Shown here piece after piece: positions 9,023-20,622 of a DNA stretch of 64,000 nucleotides (the first letter of the stretch is position 1; each line of letters opens with the position of its first letter). Made by a program: the position numbers and the translations under genes. The notes beneath the pieces are model-generated. The model did not search any database. It was not told the DNA's origin and saw only the letters and a list, made by a program, of their open reading frames with translations. The DNA is from Blastococcus sp. TF02A-35 (GTDB taxonomy: Bacteria > Actinomycetota > Actinomycetes > Mycobacteriales > Geodermatophilaceae): NCBI RefSeq assembly GCF_004571075.1, contig NZ_SPQP01000010.1, positions 43,838-107,837 of the forward strand, written 5' to 3'.

Positions 9023-9101
9023 CTTCCGCGGTTCATCCGCACCACGGGCCACGGCGGCCCCCCGTGCCGCGTGGTGGGGCGCCCCCCGGCCGAGGCGCTC
9101 C

Positions 9102-9107
9102 TACACT
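9102..9107 (+). promoter_or_regulatory. -10 element of pknL (leaderless)
   Basis: TACACT lies 8 bases before the GTG at 9116, suggesting that transcription starts at the start codon. This decides the start against the longer in-frame GTG and the inner GTG at 9128. Confidence 0.5.
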
Positions 9108-9115
9108 CATCCGTT

Positions 9116-11104
9116 GTGGAGACTGCCGTGACCGACCCCGTGGTCGGGGTCGTCCTCGAGGGGCGCTACCGCCTCGAGGAGCGGCTCGCGCGCGGCGGCA
9201 TGTCCACCGTCTACGCCGCCACGGACCTCCGGCTGCACAAGACCGTCGCGGTCAAGGTCATGGCCGAGCACCTCGCCCACGACCCGACGTTCGTCGACCG
9301 GTTCACCCGCGAGGCGCGCGCCGCCGCGATGCTGAGCCACCCCAACGTCGTCGGCGTCAGCGACCAGGGCAGCGACCAGGGCCTGGTCTTCCTGGTCATG
9401 GAGCTGGTGCGGGGCCGCACGCTCCGCGACCTGCTCAGCGCCCGGGGCCGGCTCACCGTCGCCGAGGCCTTCGCCGTGCTGGAGCCCGTGCTCAGCGGCC
9501 TCACCGCCGCGCACCGGGCCGGCATCGTGCACCGCGACATCAAGCCCGAGAACGTGCTCATCGGCGTGGACGGCGTCGTCAAGGTCGCCGACTTCGGCCT
9601 GGCGCGCGCCGTCGTCGGCACCGGGCAGACCAGCCAGACCGGCGGGGTGCTCATCGGCACCGTCGCCTACCTCTCCCCCGAGCAGCTCGAGCGCGGCCGC
9701 GCCGACGCCCGCTCCGACATCTACGCCGCCGGCATCGTGCTCTACGAGATGCTGACCGGGCACCCGCCGTTCGGCGGTGACACCCCGCTGGCGGTGGCCT
9801 ACCAGCACGTCCACCACGACGTCCCGGCGCCGTCGGCCGAGGTCCCCGGCCTGCCCTGGCAGGTCGACGAGCTCGTCGCCCGCACCACCCGCCGCGACCC
9901 GGCCGGCCGGCCGATCGACGCCGGCGCGTTCCTCGCCGAGCTCAACGACGTCCGCCGCGACCTGGGCATCGACCCGGTCCCGGTGCCCACCGGGCAGAGC
10001 ACCGCCGGCCCGAACACGCTGCGCCCGACCAACCGGCCCACGCGCCCGCGCCCGCACGACCGGCACCCCAGCGACCCGGGCACCGAGGTGCTCGGTGGCC
10101 GCGCGCCGCGGGGTGGCCGCACCAGCATGCTGCCGGGCATGGGCGCCGGCCCCACGACCGACGTGCAGGGCCGCCGGCCCGGGCCCGCCCGCCCGCGCCC
10201 CGGTGTCCCCGACCACATCCGCCGCCGCCGCGCCCGCCTCGCGATCGCCGTGGTCCTGCTGCTGGCGGTGACCGCCGGCGCCATCGGCTGGTGGTTCGGC
10301 GAGGGCCGGTGGACCCAGGTCCCCTCGGTGGCCGGCAAGGAGGAGGTCGCCGCCCTGGACCTGCTCCGGGACGCCGGGCTCGACCCCCAGCAGCCGGTCG
10401 GCGAGTGGAGCGAGACCGTGCCCGCCGGGGTGGTCATCTCCACCGACCCCGCCACCGGCGAGGTCATCCGCGGCACCGACGTCGATATCGTGGTCTCCAA
10501 GGGCCAGGAGCGGTACTCGGTCGACCCCGAGCTCGCGGGCCTGCCCGTCGAGCAGGTAGAGGCCGAGCTCGAGGACCTCCCCCTCCAGGTGACCCGCGGC
10601 GAGGACTACGACGACGAGATCCCCGCGGGGCACGTCATCCGGTTCGACCCCGCGGCCGGGACCGACCTCAAGCGGGACCAGGTGGTCACCGTCGTGGTCA
10701 GCCAGGGCCGCGCGCCCGTCGCCGTCCCGGACGTGACCGGGCAGTCCCCGGAGCAGGCGACGAAGAACCTCCAGGACCTCGGCTTCACCGTCGAGCGGGT
10801 CCCCGACGGCCGCAGCGACGCCGTGGACAAGGGCGAGGTCATGGCCATCGACCCGGGCCCCGCGGCCGGGCCGATCCCCTTCGCCAGCACCGTGCGGATC
10901 CAGGTGTCCGCCGGCGTCCCGCTGGTCACCGTGCCCGACGTCGTCGGGAAGAGCGGCGACGAGGCGACCCAGATCCTGCAGGCCGCCGGACTCCAGGTCG
11001 AGGCGACCCGCTTCTTCGGCAACAGCGTGCTGCGGCAGACGCCCGCCGCCGGCGAGCAGGTCGAGCTCGGCACGTCGGTCACCATCCTGCTCACCTTCGG
11101 ATAG
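9116..11104 (+). CDS. pknL: Ser/Thr protein kinase with four PASTA domains (PknL-like)
   Basis: Receptor-type Hanks kinase, 662 residues. Kinase domain about 14-280: glycine loop LARGGMSTVY, Lys47 in VAVKVM, HRDIKPEN with Asp141, DFG at 159-161, and activation loop QTSQTGGVLIGTVAYLSPEQ. A Pro/Arg-rich juxtamembrane linker follows, then one membrane helix (about 374-394) and four extracytoplasmic PASTA repeats that bind peptidoglycan fragments or lipid II. Gene order (Rv2175c-like, pknL, aroG) identifies it as the PknL orthologue; the M. tuberculosis PknL lacks PASTA domains, whereas corynebacterial PknL has them. Probably couples wall status to the nearby DNA-binding protein; the substrate relationship is inferred from mycobacteria. 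Confidence 0.92.
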   Translation: METAVTDPVVGVVLEGRYRLEERLARGGMSTVYAATDLRLHKTVAVKVMAEHLAHDPTFVDRFTREARAAAMLSHPNVVGVSDQGSDQGLVFLVMELVRGRTLRDLLSARGRLTVAEAFAVLEPVLSGLTAAHRAGIVHRDIKPENVLIGVDGVVKVADFGLARAVVGTGQTSQTGGVLIGTVAYLSPEQLERGRADARSDIYAAGIVLYEMLTGHPPFGGDTPLAVAYQHVHHDVPAPSAEVPGLPWQVDELVARTTRRDPAGRPIDAGAFLAELNDVRRDLGIDPVPVPTGQSTAGPNTLRPTNRPTRPRPHDRHPSDPGTEVLGGRAPRGGRTSMLPGMGAGPTTDVQGRRPGPARPRPGVPDHIRRRRARLAIAVVLLLAVTAGAIGWWFGEGRWTQVPSVAGKEEVAALDLLRDAGLDPQQPVGEWSETVPAGVVISTDPATGEVIRGTDVDIVVSKGQERYSVDPELAGLPVEQVEAELEDLPLQVTRGEDYDDEIPAGHVIRFDPAAGTDLKRDQVVTVVVSQGRAPVAVPDVTGQSPEQATKNLQDLGFTVERVPDGRSDAVDKGEVMAIDPGPAAGPIPFASTVRIQVSAGVPLVTVPDVVGKSGDEATQILQAAGLQVEATRFFGNSVLRQTPAAGEQVELGTSVTILLTFG

Positions 11105-11119
11105 GCGCTCCCCTCTCTC

Positions 11120-12040
11120 GTGTCGAACACCTCCCCCGGTGTGCCGCCCGTCGGCGCGCACATCCAGATCAAGGGCGGCCTGGCCAAGGGCGGCCTCGCC
11201 TACACCGACGCCGTCGCCGCCCGCGCCGTCCAGGTCTTCGTCGGCAACCCCCGCGGGTGGAAGCTGACCGACGGCGACCCGAAGCAGGACGCGCTGTTCA
11301 CCGCGGGCTGCACCGAGCGCGGCGTCCCCTCGTTCATCCACACGCCGTTCCTCGTGAACGTCGGGTCCCCCACCGAGGCGACCGTGGAGCAGTCGATCGC
11401 CTCCATCGCCCACAACCTGCGCCGCGGCGCGCAGCTCGGCTGCGAGGGCGTCGTCGTGCACGCGGGGTCCTCCGTCGGCGAGGACCGCTACGAGGACGCG
11501 CTGCGCCAGCTGCACGAGAAGCTGCTGCCGGTGCTCGAGGCCGCCGACCCCGACGGGCCCCGGCTGCTGGTCGAGCCCACGGCGGGCGGCGGGAAGGCCC
11601 TGGCGGCGACCGTCGAGGACCTCGGCCCCTACTTCGCGGCGCTGGAGGACCACCCGCTGCTCGGCGTCTGCTTCGACACCTGTCACGCGTGGGCGGCCGG
11701 GCACGACCTGTCCGTCCCCGGCGGCATGAGCGCGACCCTGGACGCGCTGGAGGCCACGGTCGGCCCCGGCCGGCTCGGGCTGGTGCACGTCAACGACTCG
11801 CTCGACCCGTGCGGCTCCAAGCGCGACCGGCACACCACCATCGGCGAGGGCACGATCGGCTCGGGGCCCTACGGCACCGGGCCGTTCGCCGAGCTGCTGC
11901 GGCACCGCACCACGGCCGGCGTGGCCATGGTGGTGGAGACGCCCAGCGAGCGCGACGGCGACCCGTGCGGCGGGCACGCGGCCGACATCAAGCTGCTCAA
12001 CTCCCTGATCGGCGACCCTTCGGAGGGCTTCCCCGGCTGA
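11120..12040 (+). CDS. nfo: endonuclease IV (Nfo), AP endonuclease
   Basis: Zinc-dependent apurinic/apyrimidinic endonuclease of base excision repair. The 306-residue TIM barrel shows family motifs: GAHIQIKGGLAKG at the N-terminus, VQVFVGNPRGWK, HAGSSVGE, LLVEPTAGGGKA (metal Glu), GVCFDTCHAWAAGHD (metal Asp/His), LVHVNDS and DRHTTIGEGTIG. Starts with GTG only 15 bases after the pknL stop, so it probably shares its transcript. Length is normal. Confidence 0.93.
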   Translation: MSNTSPGVPPVGAHIQIKGGLAKGGLAYTDAVAARAVQVFVGNPRGWKLTDGDPKQDALFTAGCTERGVPSFIHTPFLVNVGSPTEATVEQSIASIAHNLRRGAQLGCEGVVVHAGSSVGEDRYEDALRQLHEKLLPVLEAADPDGPRLLVEPTAGGGKALAATVEDLGPYFAALEDHPLLGVCFDTCHAWAAGHDLSVPGGMSATLDALEATVGPGRLGLVHVNDSLDPCGSKRDRHTTIGEGTIGSGPYGTGPFAELLRHRTTAGVAMVVETPSERDGDPCGGHAADIKLLNSLIGDPSEGFPG

Positions 12041-12078
12041 GCCCCGGGCCGGCCGCGGGTCACACGATCTCGGGGCCG

Positions 12079-12366
12079 TCAGCCCCTGATCGCCACGACA
12101 TCGTGCGACTCGGCGCCGTCGCGGTCACCAGCGACCGGCTCACGACCGGCTCCCGGCCGGCGGGAGGCGCAGGTCGCGACCTGGGCCACCAGGACGTACG
12201 CCTCCTCCCGCGGCAGCGGCCGGGCCAGCCCGAGCCCCTGTCCCTGCGTGACGTGCAGAGACAGCAGCAGGATCCGCTGGTCCTCGGTCTCGATGCCCTC
12301 GGCCACGACGAGGAGACCCAGGTCGCGGCCGAGGGAGCCGACGGCGCTCACGATGGCCCGGGCCCA
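12079..12366 (-). pseudogene. relic of an EAL (c-di-GMP phosphodiesterase) domain
   Basis: A minus-strand reading frame keeps about 55 residues of the C-terminal end of an EAL domain: RAIVSAVGSLGRDLGLLVVA, then EGIETEDQ (the conserved EGxET of EAL proteins) and GQGLGLARPLPREEA, at about 12199-12366. The upstream part of the domain with the EAL triplet, metal ligands and any GGDEF partner is missing; what precedes it in frame is Arg/Gly/Pro-rich noise. So this is the tail of a decayed or deleted signalling gene. The remainder of the 12041-12553 gap shows nothing else I can support. Confidence 0.65.
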
Positions 12367-12553
12367 GCCGGGCAGGGTGCGGGTGGGACGACGGGCGGAG
12401 CCGGCCGCGTGGGGACGGGTGCCCCCGGACGCGCCCCTGCATCCTCGGATTGTGTCCGCCCGGGTGGGAACCGGCGACCGGTGACGGGCCGGCACCCTGC
12501 ACGTCCTCGGCCTCGCCGGAGGCCCGGTGGCACCGGCTACGGCACCGCGCAGG

Positions 12554-15036
<2,483 letters not shown>

Positions 15037-15134
15037 TCACGAACGGCCGGTTCCGTGCCGATACGTCGCCGACCTGCCGAGACAGGGAGGTGAGCGGCGG
15101 CGCCGGACCGCAGCAGTCGAACGGAAGGCCGAAC

Positions 15135-17279
15135 ATGCGTCGGACGAGCCTGCCCACCTGGGCGGTTCCTTCTCACTGGGGCATCCGCACCAAGGTGGTC
15201 GCGCTCGCGGTCGCGAGCGTGGCCGTCACCGGCGTGGCCATGGGTGGGGTCAGCGCCTGGCAGAGCAGCGGCTTCGCCGACGACGCCGGCCGCGACATGG
15301 ACGCCCTCGTCCAGGAGGACATCACCCGCGTCGCCGACGGCGTCTACGACGTGGTCTCCACGCAGGGCGCCTCCACCTCGGCCAAGGTGGACTCCGACCT
15401 CAACGTCGCCCAGTACGTGGTGGGCCAGTCCGGTGGGCTCCAGCTCGACCCGCGGAACTCGGTCACCTGGGACGCCAAGAACCAGCTGACCAGCGAGGTC
15501 ACGCCGGTCACCGTGCCCCGGATGCTGGCCGGCCCCGAGTGGCTCGGCAAGAACAGCGACGTCAACGTGCCGACGCCGGTCGTCGACACCATCAAGCAGA
15601 TGGTCGGCGGCACCGCGACGATCTTCCAGCGGCTGCCCAGCGGCGACATGCTCCGCGTCGCCACCAACGTCGTGGCCGCCAGCGGCGCCCGGGCCATCGG
15701 CACCTACATCCCGGCGACCACGCCCGAGGGGAAGCCGAACGCCGTCGTGTCGACCGTGACCAGCGGGCAGACCTACCGCGGCAACGCGCTGGTCGTCGAC
15801 TCCTGGTACGTCTCGGCCTACACGCCGATCTTCGGCCCCGCCGGCGACGTGATCGGCATGCTCTACGTCGGCCAGAAGCAGCAGAACCTCCCCGCCCTGC
15901 GGGAGAGCCTCGAGTCCACCGCGGTCGGCGAGACCGGCCACGTCGAGGTCTACGGGGGCACCGGGGCCATCACCGGCACCGTGCTCATCAGCCCCGGTGG
16001 CGCCCGTGACGGCGAGCCGATGCTGGAGGCGACCGACGCCGACGGCCGGCCCTACGTCAAGGAGATCGTCGAGGCCGCCGTCGCCCTGGATCCCGGCGCG
16101 CAGGCGACCGTCCGCTACGTCGACCCGGAGGCAGGCCCGACGACGGCCCGCGTGTCCTACTACAAGCCGTGGGACTGGGTGATCGTCACCAACGCCCGCG
16201 ACGCCGACTTCACCGGCCCCAAGGACGCGCTGGCCGACGGCCGCTCCTCGATGGTCTGGGCACTGGTCGTCGCCGCCGTGCTGATCGCGCTGCTCGGCGG
16301 CGTCATCGCCCAGCTCGTCGGTCGCCGCCTGACCAAGCCCCTGACCGACCTGCGTGACCGCATGGCCGAGATCGCCGACGGCGAGGGCGACCTGACCCAG
16401 CGCATGGACGACTCCCGCGACGACGAGGTCGGCCAGCTGTCCGGCGCGTTCAACCGGTTCGTCGAGAAGGTGGCCTCCACGGTCCGCGACATCCACCGGT
16501 GCGCGCAGGAGGTGGCCTCGTCGGCCGCCGGCGTCTCGACCGTGGCCGACGGGCTGGCCAAGCGCGCGGCGCGCAGCCGGGACCAGGCGCAGGGCGCCCA
16601 CGGCGTCGCGGCGGACATCAGCGCGAGCGTCTCCTCGGCCGCCGCCGGCGCGGAGGAGATGGGCGTCTCCATCACCGAGATCGCCCGCAGCGCCGCCGAG
16701 GCGGCGGAGGTCGGCCGCCAGGCCGCGTCGCTCGCCGAGCAGACCGAGAGCACGATCGCCGCGCTGGGCGCCAGCTCGGCCGAGATCGGCGACGTCGTCA
16801 AGGTGATCTCCGGGGTGGCCGAGCAGACCAACCTGCTCGCGCTCAACGCCACGATCGAGGCCGCGCGGGCCGGTGACGCCGGCAAGGGCTTCGCCGTCGT
16901 CGCCAACGAGGTCAAGGAGCTCGCCCAGGAGGCGGCCAAGGCCAGCGAGGAGATCGCGCAGCGGGTCCAGGGCATCCAGTCCGAGACCACGGCCGCGGTC
17001 GGCTCCATCTCCCGCATCGCCGAGGTGGTCCGGTCCATCAACGACCACCAGACGACGATCGCCAGCGCGGTCGAGGAGCAGACGGCGACCACCCGCGAGC
17101 TCACCCGCAGCGTGGCCACGGCCGCCCAGGGCGCGGGCACGGTGACCACCACCCTCACCACCGTCAGCCAGGACGCCGACGACAGCGCGGCCGACGTGGA
17201 GCGGGCCCGCTCGGCGGCGCAGGAGCTGGACGGGCTGTCCAAGGAGCTCAACCGGCTGCTGGCGGCCTTCACCGTCTGA
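15135..17279 (+). CDS. methyl-accepting chemotaxis protein with Cache-type sensor
   Basis: Transmembrane chemoreceptor, 714 residues. First membrane helix about 18-40; extracytoplasmic sensor about 41-370 resembling a single-Cache fold (YVSAYTPIFGPAGDVIGMLY and two further alpha/beta blocks); second helix about 371-393; HAMP about 394-450 (RRLTKPLTDLRDRM); then a signalling coiled coil with the hairpin tip GVAEQTNLLALNATIEAARA near 560-580. ATG preceded by GGAAGG. No che or fla genes are in the window, so it is an orphan receptor gene. No C-terminal CheR pentapeptide (ends LLAAFTV). Ligand unknown. Confidence 0.93.
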   Translation: MRRTSLPTWAVPSHWGIRTKVVALAVASVAVTGVAMGGVSAWQSSGFADDAGRDMDALVQEDITRVADGVYDVVSTQGASTSAKVDSDLNVAQYVVGQSGGLQLDPRNSVTWDAKNQLTSEVTPVTVPRMLAGPEWLGKNSDVNVPTPVVDTIKQMVGGTATIFQRLPSGDMLRVATNVVAASGARAIGTYIPATTPEGKPNAVVSTVTSGQTYRGNALVVDSWYVSAYTPIFGPAGDVIGMLYVGQKQQNLPALRESLESTAVGETGHVEVYGGTGAITGTVLISPGGARDGEPMLEATDADGRPYVKEIVEAAVALDPGAQATVRYVDPEAGPTTARVSYYKPWDWVIVTNARDADFTGPKDALADGRSSMVWALVVAAVLIALLGGVIAQLVGRRLTKPLTDLRDRMAEIADGEGDLTQRMDDSRDDEVGQLSGAFNRFVEKVASTVRDIHRCAQEVASSAAGVSTVADGLAKRAARSRDQAQGAHGVAADISASVSSAAAGAEEMGVSITEIARSAAEAAEVGRQAASLAEQTESTIAALGASSAEIGDVVKVISGVAEQTNLLALNATIEAARAGDAGKGFAVVANEVKELAQEAAKASEEIAQRVQGIQSETTAAVGSISRIAEVVRSINDHQTTIASAVEEQTATTRELTRSVATAAQGAGTVTTTLTTVSQDADDSAADVERARSAAQELDGLSKELNRLLAAFTV

Positions 17280-17293
17280 CCGCACCACGCACC

Positions 17294-17328
17294 AGAGCCC
17301 CTCCCCGGCCCGCCCGGGGAGGGGCTCT
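17294..17328. terminator. bidirectional hairpin terminator
   Basis: Perfect 15-bp stem AGAGCCCCTCCCCGG / CCGGGGAGGGGCTCT with a 5-base loop, between the convergent chemoreceptor and exoribonuclease genes. Lacks a T-run, as is usual in high-GC actinobacteria. Confidence 0.8.
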
Positions 17329-17335
17329 CGCGCGT

Positions 17336-17824
17336 TCAGCCGGCCGCCTCGATCGCCTTCCAGCGGGCCAGGTTGAACCGGGCGTCGACCAGGGCGTCGT
17401 GCGTCCCCGCCGGCTTGGGCGGCAGCGGCGGCTGCCCGCGGTCGTCCCACCGCTGCCGCAGCTCGCGGGTGAACCGCGGGATCGGCCGCGGCAGGGCGGG
17501 CATCGCACCCCACAGCTGGCACAGCGCCACGTGGTCGTAGGCGGCGAACCAGGCCCAGAGCTCGATCTCCTCCCCCGGGCCGGTCAGGAAGGCCAGCAGG
17601 TCCTCGCGGATCCGCTCCCTGCTGCGCCACGCCCGGTCCGCGGGCGGCGGCAGCTGGTCCAGGACGTTGCGCCGCACCCAGGGGATGGCCCTGCGCTCGT
17701 CGAACTCCGTGCTGACGGCGTAGAACTCGCGGCCGGTCTCGTCGACGACGCCGATGGAGACGAGGTCGATCGTCGTGCCGTCCTCGATGAACTCGGTGTC
17801 GTAGAAGAAGCGGCGGACGGTCAT
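17336..17824 (-). CDS. Rv2179c-type 3'-5' exoribonuclease
   Basis: DEDD-family exonuclease acting on single-stranded 3' overhangs, preferring poly(A)-type RNA in the characterised M. tuberculosis protein. The 162-residue product has the first acidic motif RRFFYDTEFIEDG (Asp9, Glu11), the middle WAWFAAYDHVALCQLWG (second-motif Asp) and the C-terminal GTHDALVDARFN (His and Asp). Length and gene order (aroG then this gene) match Rv2179c. Starts four bases inside the end of the upstream Rid gene. Confidence 0.9.
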   Translation of the reverse strand: MTVRRFFYDTEFIEDGTTIDLVSIGVVDETGREFYAVSTEFDERRAIPWVRRNVLDQLPPPADRAWRSRERIREDLLAFLTGPGEEIELWAWFAAYDHVALCQLWGAMPALPRPIPRFTRELRQRWDDRGQPPLPPKPAGTHDALVDARFNLARWKAIEAAG

Positions 17825-18264
17825 TCGTCCAACGTAGCCGCGTCGTCGGGTGGCCCCGGCTCCTGCCAGGAGTCCCGGACGGCCACCGCCTCCACCTCGA
17901 CCAGCTGGTCCGGGCCCGCCAGCACCGTGACGCCGACCAGCGTGCTGGGTGCCAGGTGTGTGCCCAGCGCCTCCCGGACGACCTCCGCGGCGGCCAGCAG
18001 GTCCGCGCGGTCGGTGGTGGCGACGTACACCGTCGTGCGGAGCACGTCGCGCAGCGTCGCGCCGGCCGCCTCCAGCGCCGCGGCCAGGTTGACCATGACC
18101 TGGCGCGCCTGGCCGGCGACGTCGCCGACCGACACGGTCCCGCCGCCGGCGTCGATGGGGCGGGCGCCCGCGGTGAAGACCATCCGGCCCGGGTCGGTCA
18201 CCGCCGCGTGGGCGTGGGATGCGGAGTCGGTCAGGCCCGGCGGGCGCACCAGCTCGATGGTCAC
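17821..18264 (-). CDS. Rid (YjgF/YER057c) family protein
   Basis: Small RidA-fold protein, 147 residues, probably a trimeric enamine/imine deaminase or a related clearance enzyme. Family strands are seen: GRMVFTAGARPIDAGG, VGDVAGQARQVMVNLAAALE, VLRTTVYVAT and STLVGVTVLAGPDQLVEVEAVAV. The Arg that binds the carboxylate in true RidA is expected near VLRTTVYV and a basic residue is present there, but the C-terminal active-site Glu pattern is loose, so it may belong to another Rid subgroup. GTG start; overlaps the exoribonuclease start by four bases. Confidence 0.82.
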   Translation of the reverse strand: MTIELVRPPGLTDSASHAHAAVTDPGRMVFTAGARPIDAGGGTVSVGDVAGQARQVMVNLAAALEAAGATLRDVLRTTVYVATTDRADLLAAAEVVREALGTHLAPSTLVGVTVLAGPDQLVEVEAVAVRDSWQEPGPPDDAATLDE

Positions 18265-18308
18265 CGGCCGATCATGGGGCACCGGCGGGCCGGTGTCGTG
18301 CGCAGCCG

Positions 18309-19598
18309 TCAGACCGGCGTGACCGGCGCCCGGTCCGCCGAGCCGTGCACGTCGCGGGCGCGGCGCTCCCGCATCCGGTCCAGCCGGTGGATGACCGGGC
18401 CCGCCGTGACGCCTTGCAGCACGACCGAGCCCACCACCACCAGGACCGTGACCCGCCAGAGCTGCTCGGCCCCGGCGATGTCGGCCTCCGCCAGTCCGTA
18501 CGCCAGGTAGTACAGCGACCCGATGCCGCGGACCCCGAAGAACGAGACCACCCACCGCTCCCGGGTCCCGGTCGAGCTGCCCAGGAACGCCAGCCGCCCG
18601 CCCAGCGGGCGGACGACGAGGAGGAAGACGGCCGCGAAGACCCACTCCCGCCAGCCGAGCCCGTCGAGGATCCCCCGCGCCACCGCCCCGCCCACGAGCA
18701 GCAGGAGGAGGACGGTGAGCAGCCGCTCGAGCTGCTCGACGTGGGCGTGCAGGACCTGGTGCCGGTCGTGCGTGCGCTCGGCCGCCCGGATGGTCAGCGC
18801 GCAGACGAAGACGGCGACGAACCCGTAGCCCTCGACCACCTCCGCGACGCCGTAGGCGAGGAAGATCGCGCAGAGCGCCACGAAGCCCTCGGCGCGCTCG
18901 GCCAGCCGGGCCCGCTCGCCGGCGCGGGAGAAGAACAGCCGGCGCAGGACCCACCCCGTCGCGGCACCGGCGGCGATGCCCGCGGCCAGCCGCCACAGGA
19001 CGTCGACCGCCAGCCACTCCCCCAGCCAGCCCGACGGCGCCAGCCCGGCGCCCGCCACGGCGATGGCCGCGTAGGTGAACGGGAACGCCAGGCCGTCGTT
19101 GAGCCCCGCCTCCGAGGTGAGGGCGAAGCGCGCCTCGTCCTCGCTCTGCTCGTCGTCGGTCGGCTCGCCCACCTGCACCTCGGTGGCCAGCACCGGGTCG
19201 GTGGGCGCGAGGGCGGCACCGAGCAGGAGCGCTGCGGCCGCGCCGAGCCCGAGCAGCCAGCTGCCGAGCCACGCGGCGGCGAGGACGGTCAGCGGCATGG
19301 TCACCGCCAGCAGCCGCCAGGTCGAGCCCCATCCCCGCCACCCGAGCGGGCGGTCCAGCGCGAGACCGGCGCCCATGAGGCTCACGATCACGACGAGCTC
19401 GGTGAGGTGCACCGTCGTCGTGCTGTGCTCGAGCGGATCGGGCGACGGGAGCCCGGGCACCAGGGCGAAGGCGAGGACGCCCAGCCCCACGAAGACCATG
19501 GGCATCGACGCCGGTGCCCGGCTGGTCAGCCGCGGCAGCAGCGCCGCCAGCAGCGCCGCCCCGCCAGCGGCGGCGTACGCGACCCCGGTCGGTTCCAC
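18309..19598 (-). CDS. Na+/H+ antiporter, CPA1 (NhaP) family
   Basis: Integral membrane cation:proton antiporter, 429 residues with about 11-12 hydrophobic segments. The CPA core is recognisable: ALAPTDPVLATEVQVG (the unwound helix with the TDP motif) and ALTSEAGLNDGLAFPFTYAA (the conserved SE..LND motif with ion-binding Asp), followed by VRPLGG and FFGVRGIGSLYYLAY. C-terminal hydrophilic tail is short (about 25 residues). GTG start. Stands alone, 44 bases upstream of the Rid gene on the same strand, so a shared transcript is possible. Confidence 0.9.
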   Translation of the reverse strand: MEPTGVAYAAAGGAALLAALLPRLTSRAPASMPMVFVGLGVLAFALVPGLPSPDPLEHSTTTVHLTELVVIVSLMGAGLALDRPLGWRGWGSTWRLLAVTMPLTVLAAAWLGSWLLGLGAAAALLLGAALAPTDPVLATEVQVGEPTDDEQSEDEARFALTSEAGLNDGLAFPFTYAAIAVAGAGLAPSGWLGEWLAVDVLWRLAAGIAAGAATGWVLRRLFFSRAGERARLAERAEGFVALCAIFLAYGVAEVVEGYGFVAVFVCALTIRAAERTHDRHQVLHAHVEQLERLLTVLLLLLVGGAVARGILDGLGWREWVFAAVFLLVVRPLGGRLAFLGSSTGTRERWVVSFFGVRGIGSLYYLAYGLAEADIAGAEQLWRVTVLVVVGSVVLQGVTAGPVIHRLDRMRERRARDVHGSADRAPVTPV

Positions 19599-19674
19599 GC
19601 GTCAGGACCGGCCGGTGGTCAGCACCCGACCAGTCTGGGCGACGTCGGCCGGCGTCGCTCGGCGGAGCCGCGGC

Positions 19675-20589
19675 TCAGGCGGCACCCTTGGCGCGGTTGC
19701 CCACGGAGTTCGGCCCGAACTCCCGGCCGTCCAGGGCCGCGATGTCGCGCTCCAGCTGCGGCACCCGCTTGGCCGAGACCGCCATCGCGACCTTCTCCGC
19801 CACGACGCCGGTGACCAGCTGCCGCAGGGCCGCGACCGTGCCGACCGAGCGCGGCACGAACACGCGCCGGCCCCGGGTCTCCAGGTTCTCGACCAGCGCC
19901 TCGGCGCACGCCTCGACCGAGGTGAAGGCGCCCAGCGGGCCGGGCAGCTGCCTGCGCGTCTCCTTGAAGGTGGGCAGCGCCGCCTCGGTGTCGCGCACCA
20001 TGTCGGTGTCGATCCAGGTGGGGTGCGCGCTGGCCACGGTCACGCCGCGGTGGGCGACCTCGAGGCGCAGCGCGTCGCCGAAGCGCTCGACGCCGGCCTT
20101 GGACGCGCAGTAGGCGCTCATCCCCGGCAGCACGGTGAAGGCGGCCGCCGAGCTGATCAGCTGCACGTGCCCCTTGCGCTTGGCGATCTCCGGCAGCGCG
20201 GCGTGCGTGGTCAGCATCGTGCCGATGAGGTTCACCTCGATCGTGCGGGCCAGCGCGTGGGCGGAGCTGGTCATGACCGTCGTCAGCGGGGCGATGCCGG
20301 CGTTGGCCACGACGATGTCCAGCCCGCCGAAGGTGTCCACGGTCCGCTGCACCGCGGCGCGCAGCGCCTCCGGGTCGGTGACGTCGGCCTCGACCCAGAG
20401 GTGCTCGGGGCCCAGGTCGTCGGCCACGCGGGCGAGCTCCTCCGGCTCCAGCCCCACCAGCGCCACGCGGGCGCCGCGGGCCGCGGCCTTGCGGGCCAGG
20501 GCGGCGCCGATGCCGCGGGCGGCGCCGGTGATGAGGACCGACTTCCCGGCCAGGGACGTTCGCGTGCGCTTGCCGAATACCGACGCCAT
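19675..20589 (-). CDS. short-chain dehydrogenase/reductase
   Basis: Classical SDR, 304 residues. NAD(P)-binding GAARGIGAALA near residue 20, NAG motif VVANAGIAPL, catalytic Ser in QLISSAAAFT and YCASKAG (YxxxK). The C-terminal ~70 residues extend beyond the core fold. ATG 20589 follows GAGGAG at good spacing; an upstream in-frame extension across the operator region is rejected. Divergent from a Baeyer-Villiger monooxygenase gene and sharing its 105-bp control region, so it probably oxidises an alcohol to the ketone the monooxygenase uses. Direction and substrate are inference. Confidence 0.88.
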   Translation of the reverse strand: MASVFGKRTRTSLAGKSVLITGAARGIGAALARKAAARGARVALVGLEPEELARVADDLGPEHLWVEADVTDPEALRAAVQRTVDTFGGLDIVVANAGIAPLTTVMTSSAHALARTIEVNLIGTMLTTHAALPEIAKRKGHVQLISSAAAFTVLPGMSAYCASKAGVERFGDALRLEVAHRGVTVASAHPTWIDTDMVRDTEAALPTFKETRRQLPGPLGAFTSVEACAEALVENLETRGRRVFVPRSVGTVAALRQLVTGVVAEKVAMAVSAKRVPQLERDIAALDGREFGPNSVGNRAKGAA

Positions 20590-20622
20590 GGGGACTGCTC
20601 CTCGGGGATCGTCGCGCTCGAA

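Noticed and set aside
9107..11977. Long minus-strand open frame antisense to pknL and nfo
   Set aside because: Composition of a codon-shadow frame (Gly/Asp/Val/His-rich), no motifs, and both plus-strand genes are certain.
15050..15066. FliA/sigma-28-type promoter before the chemoreceptor gene
   Set aside because: GCCGATAC resembles the -10 GCCGATAA, but no matching -35 lies at the right distance.
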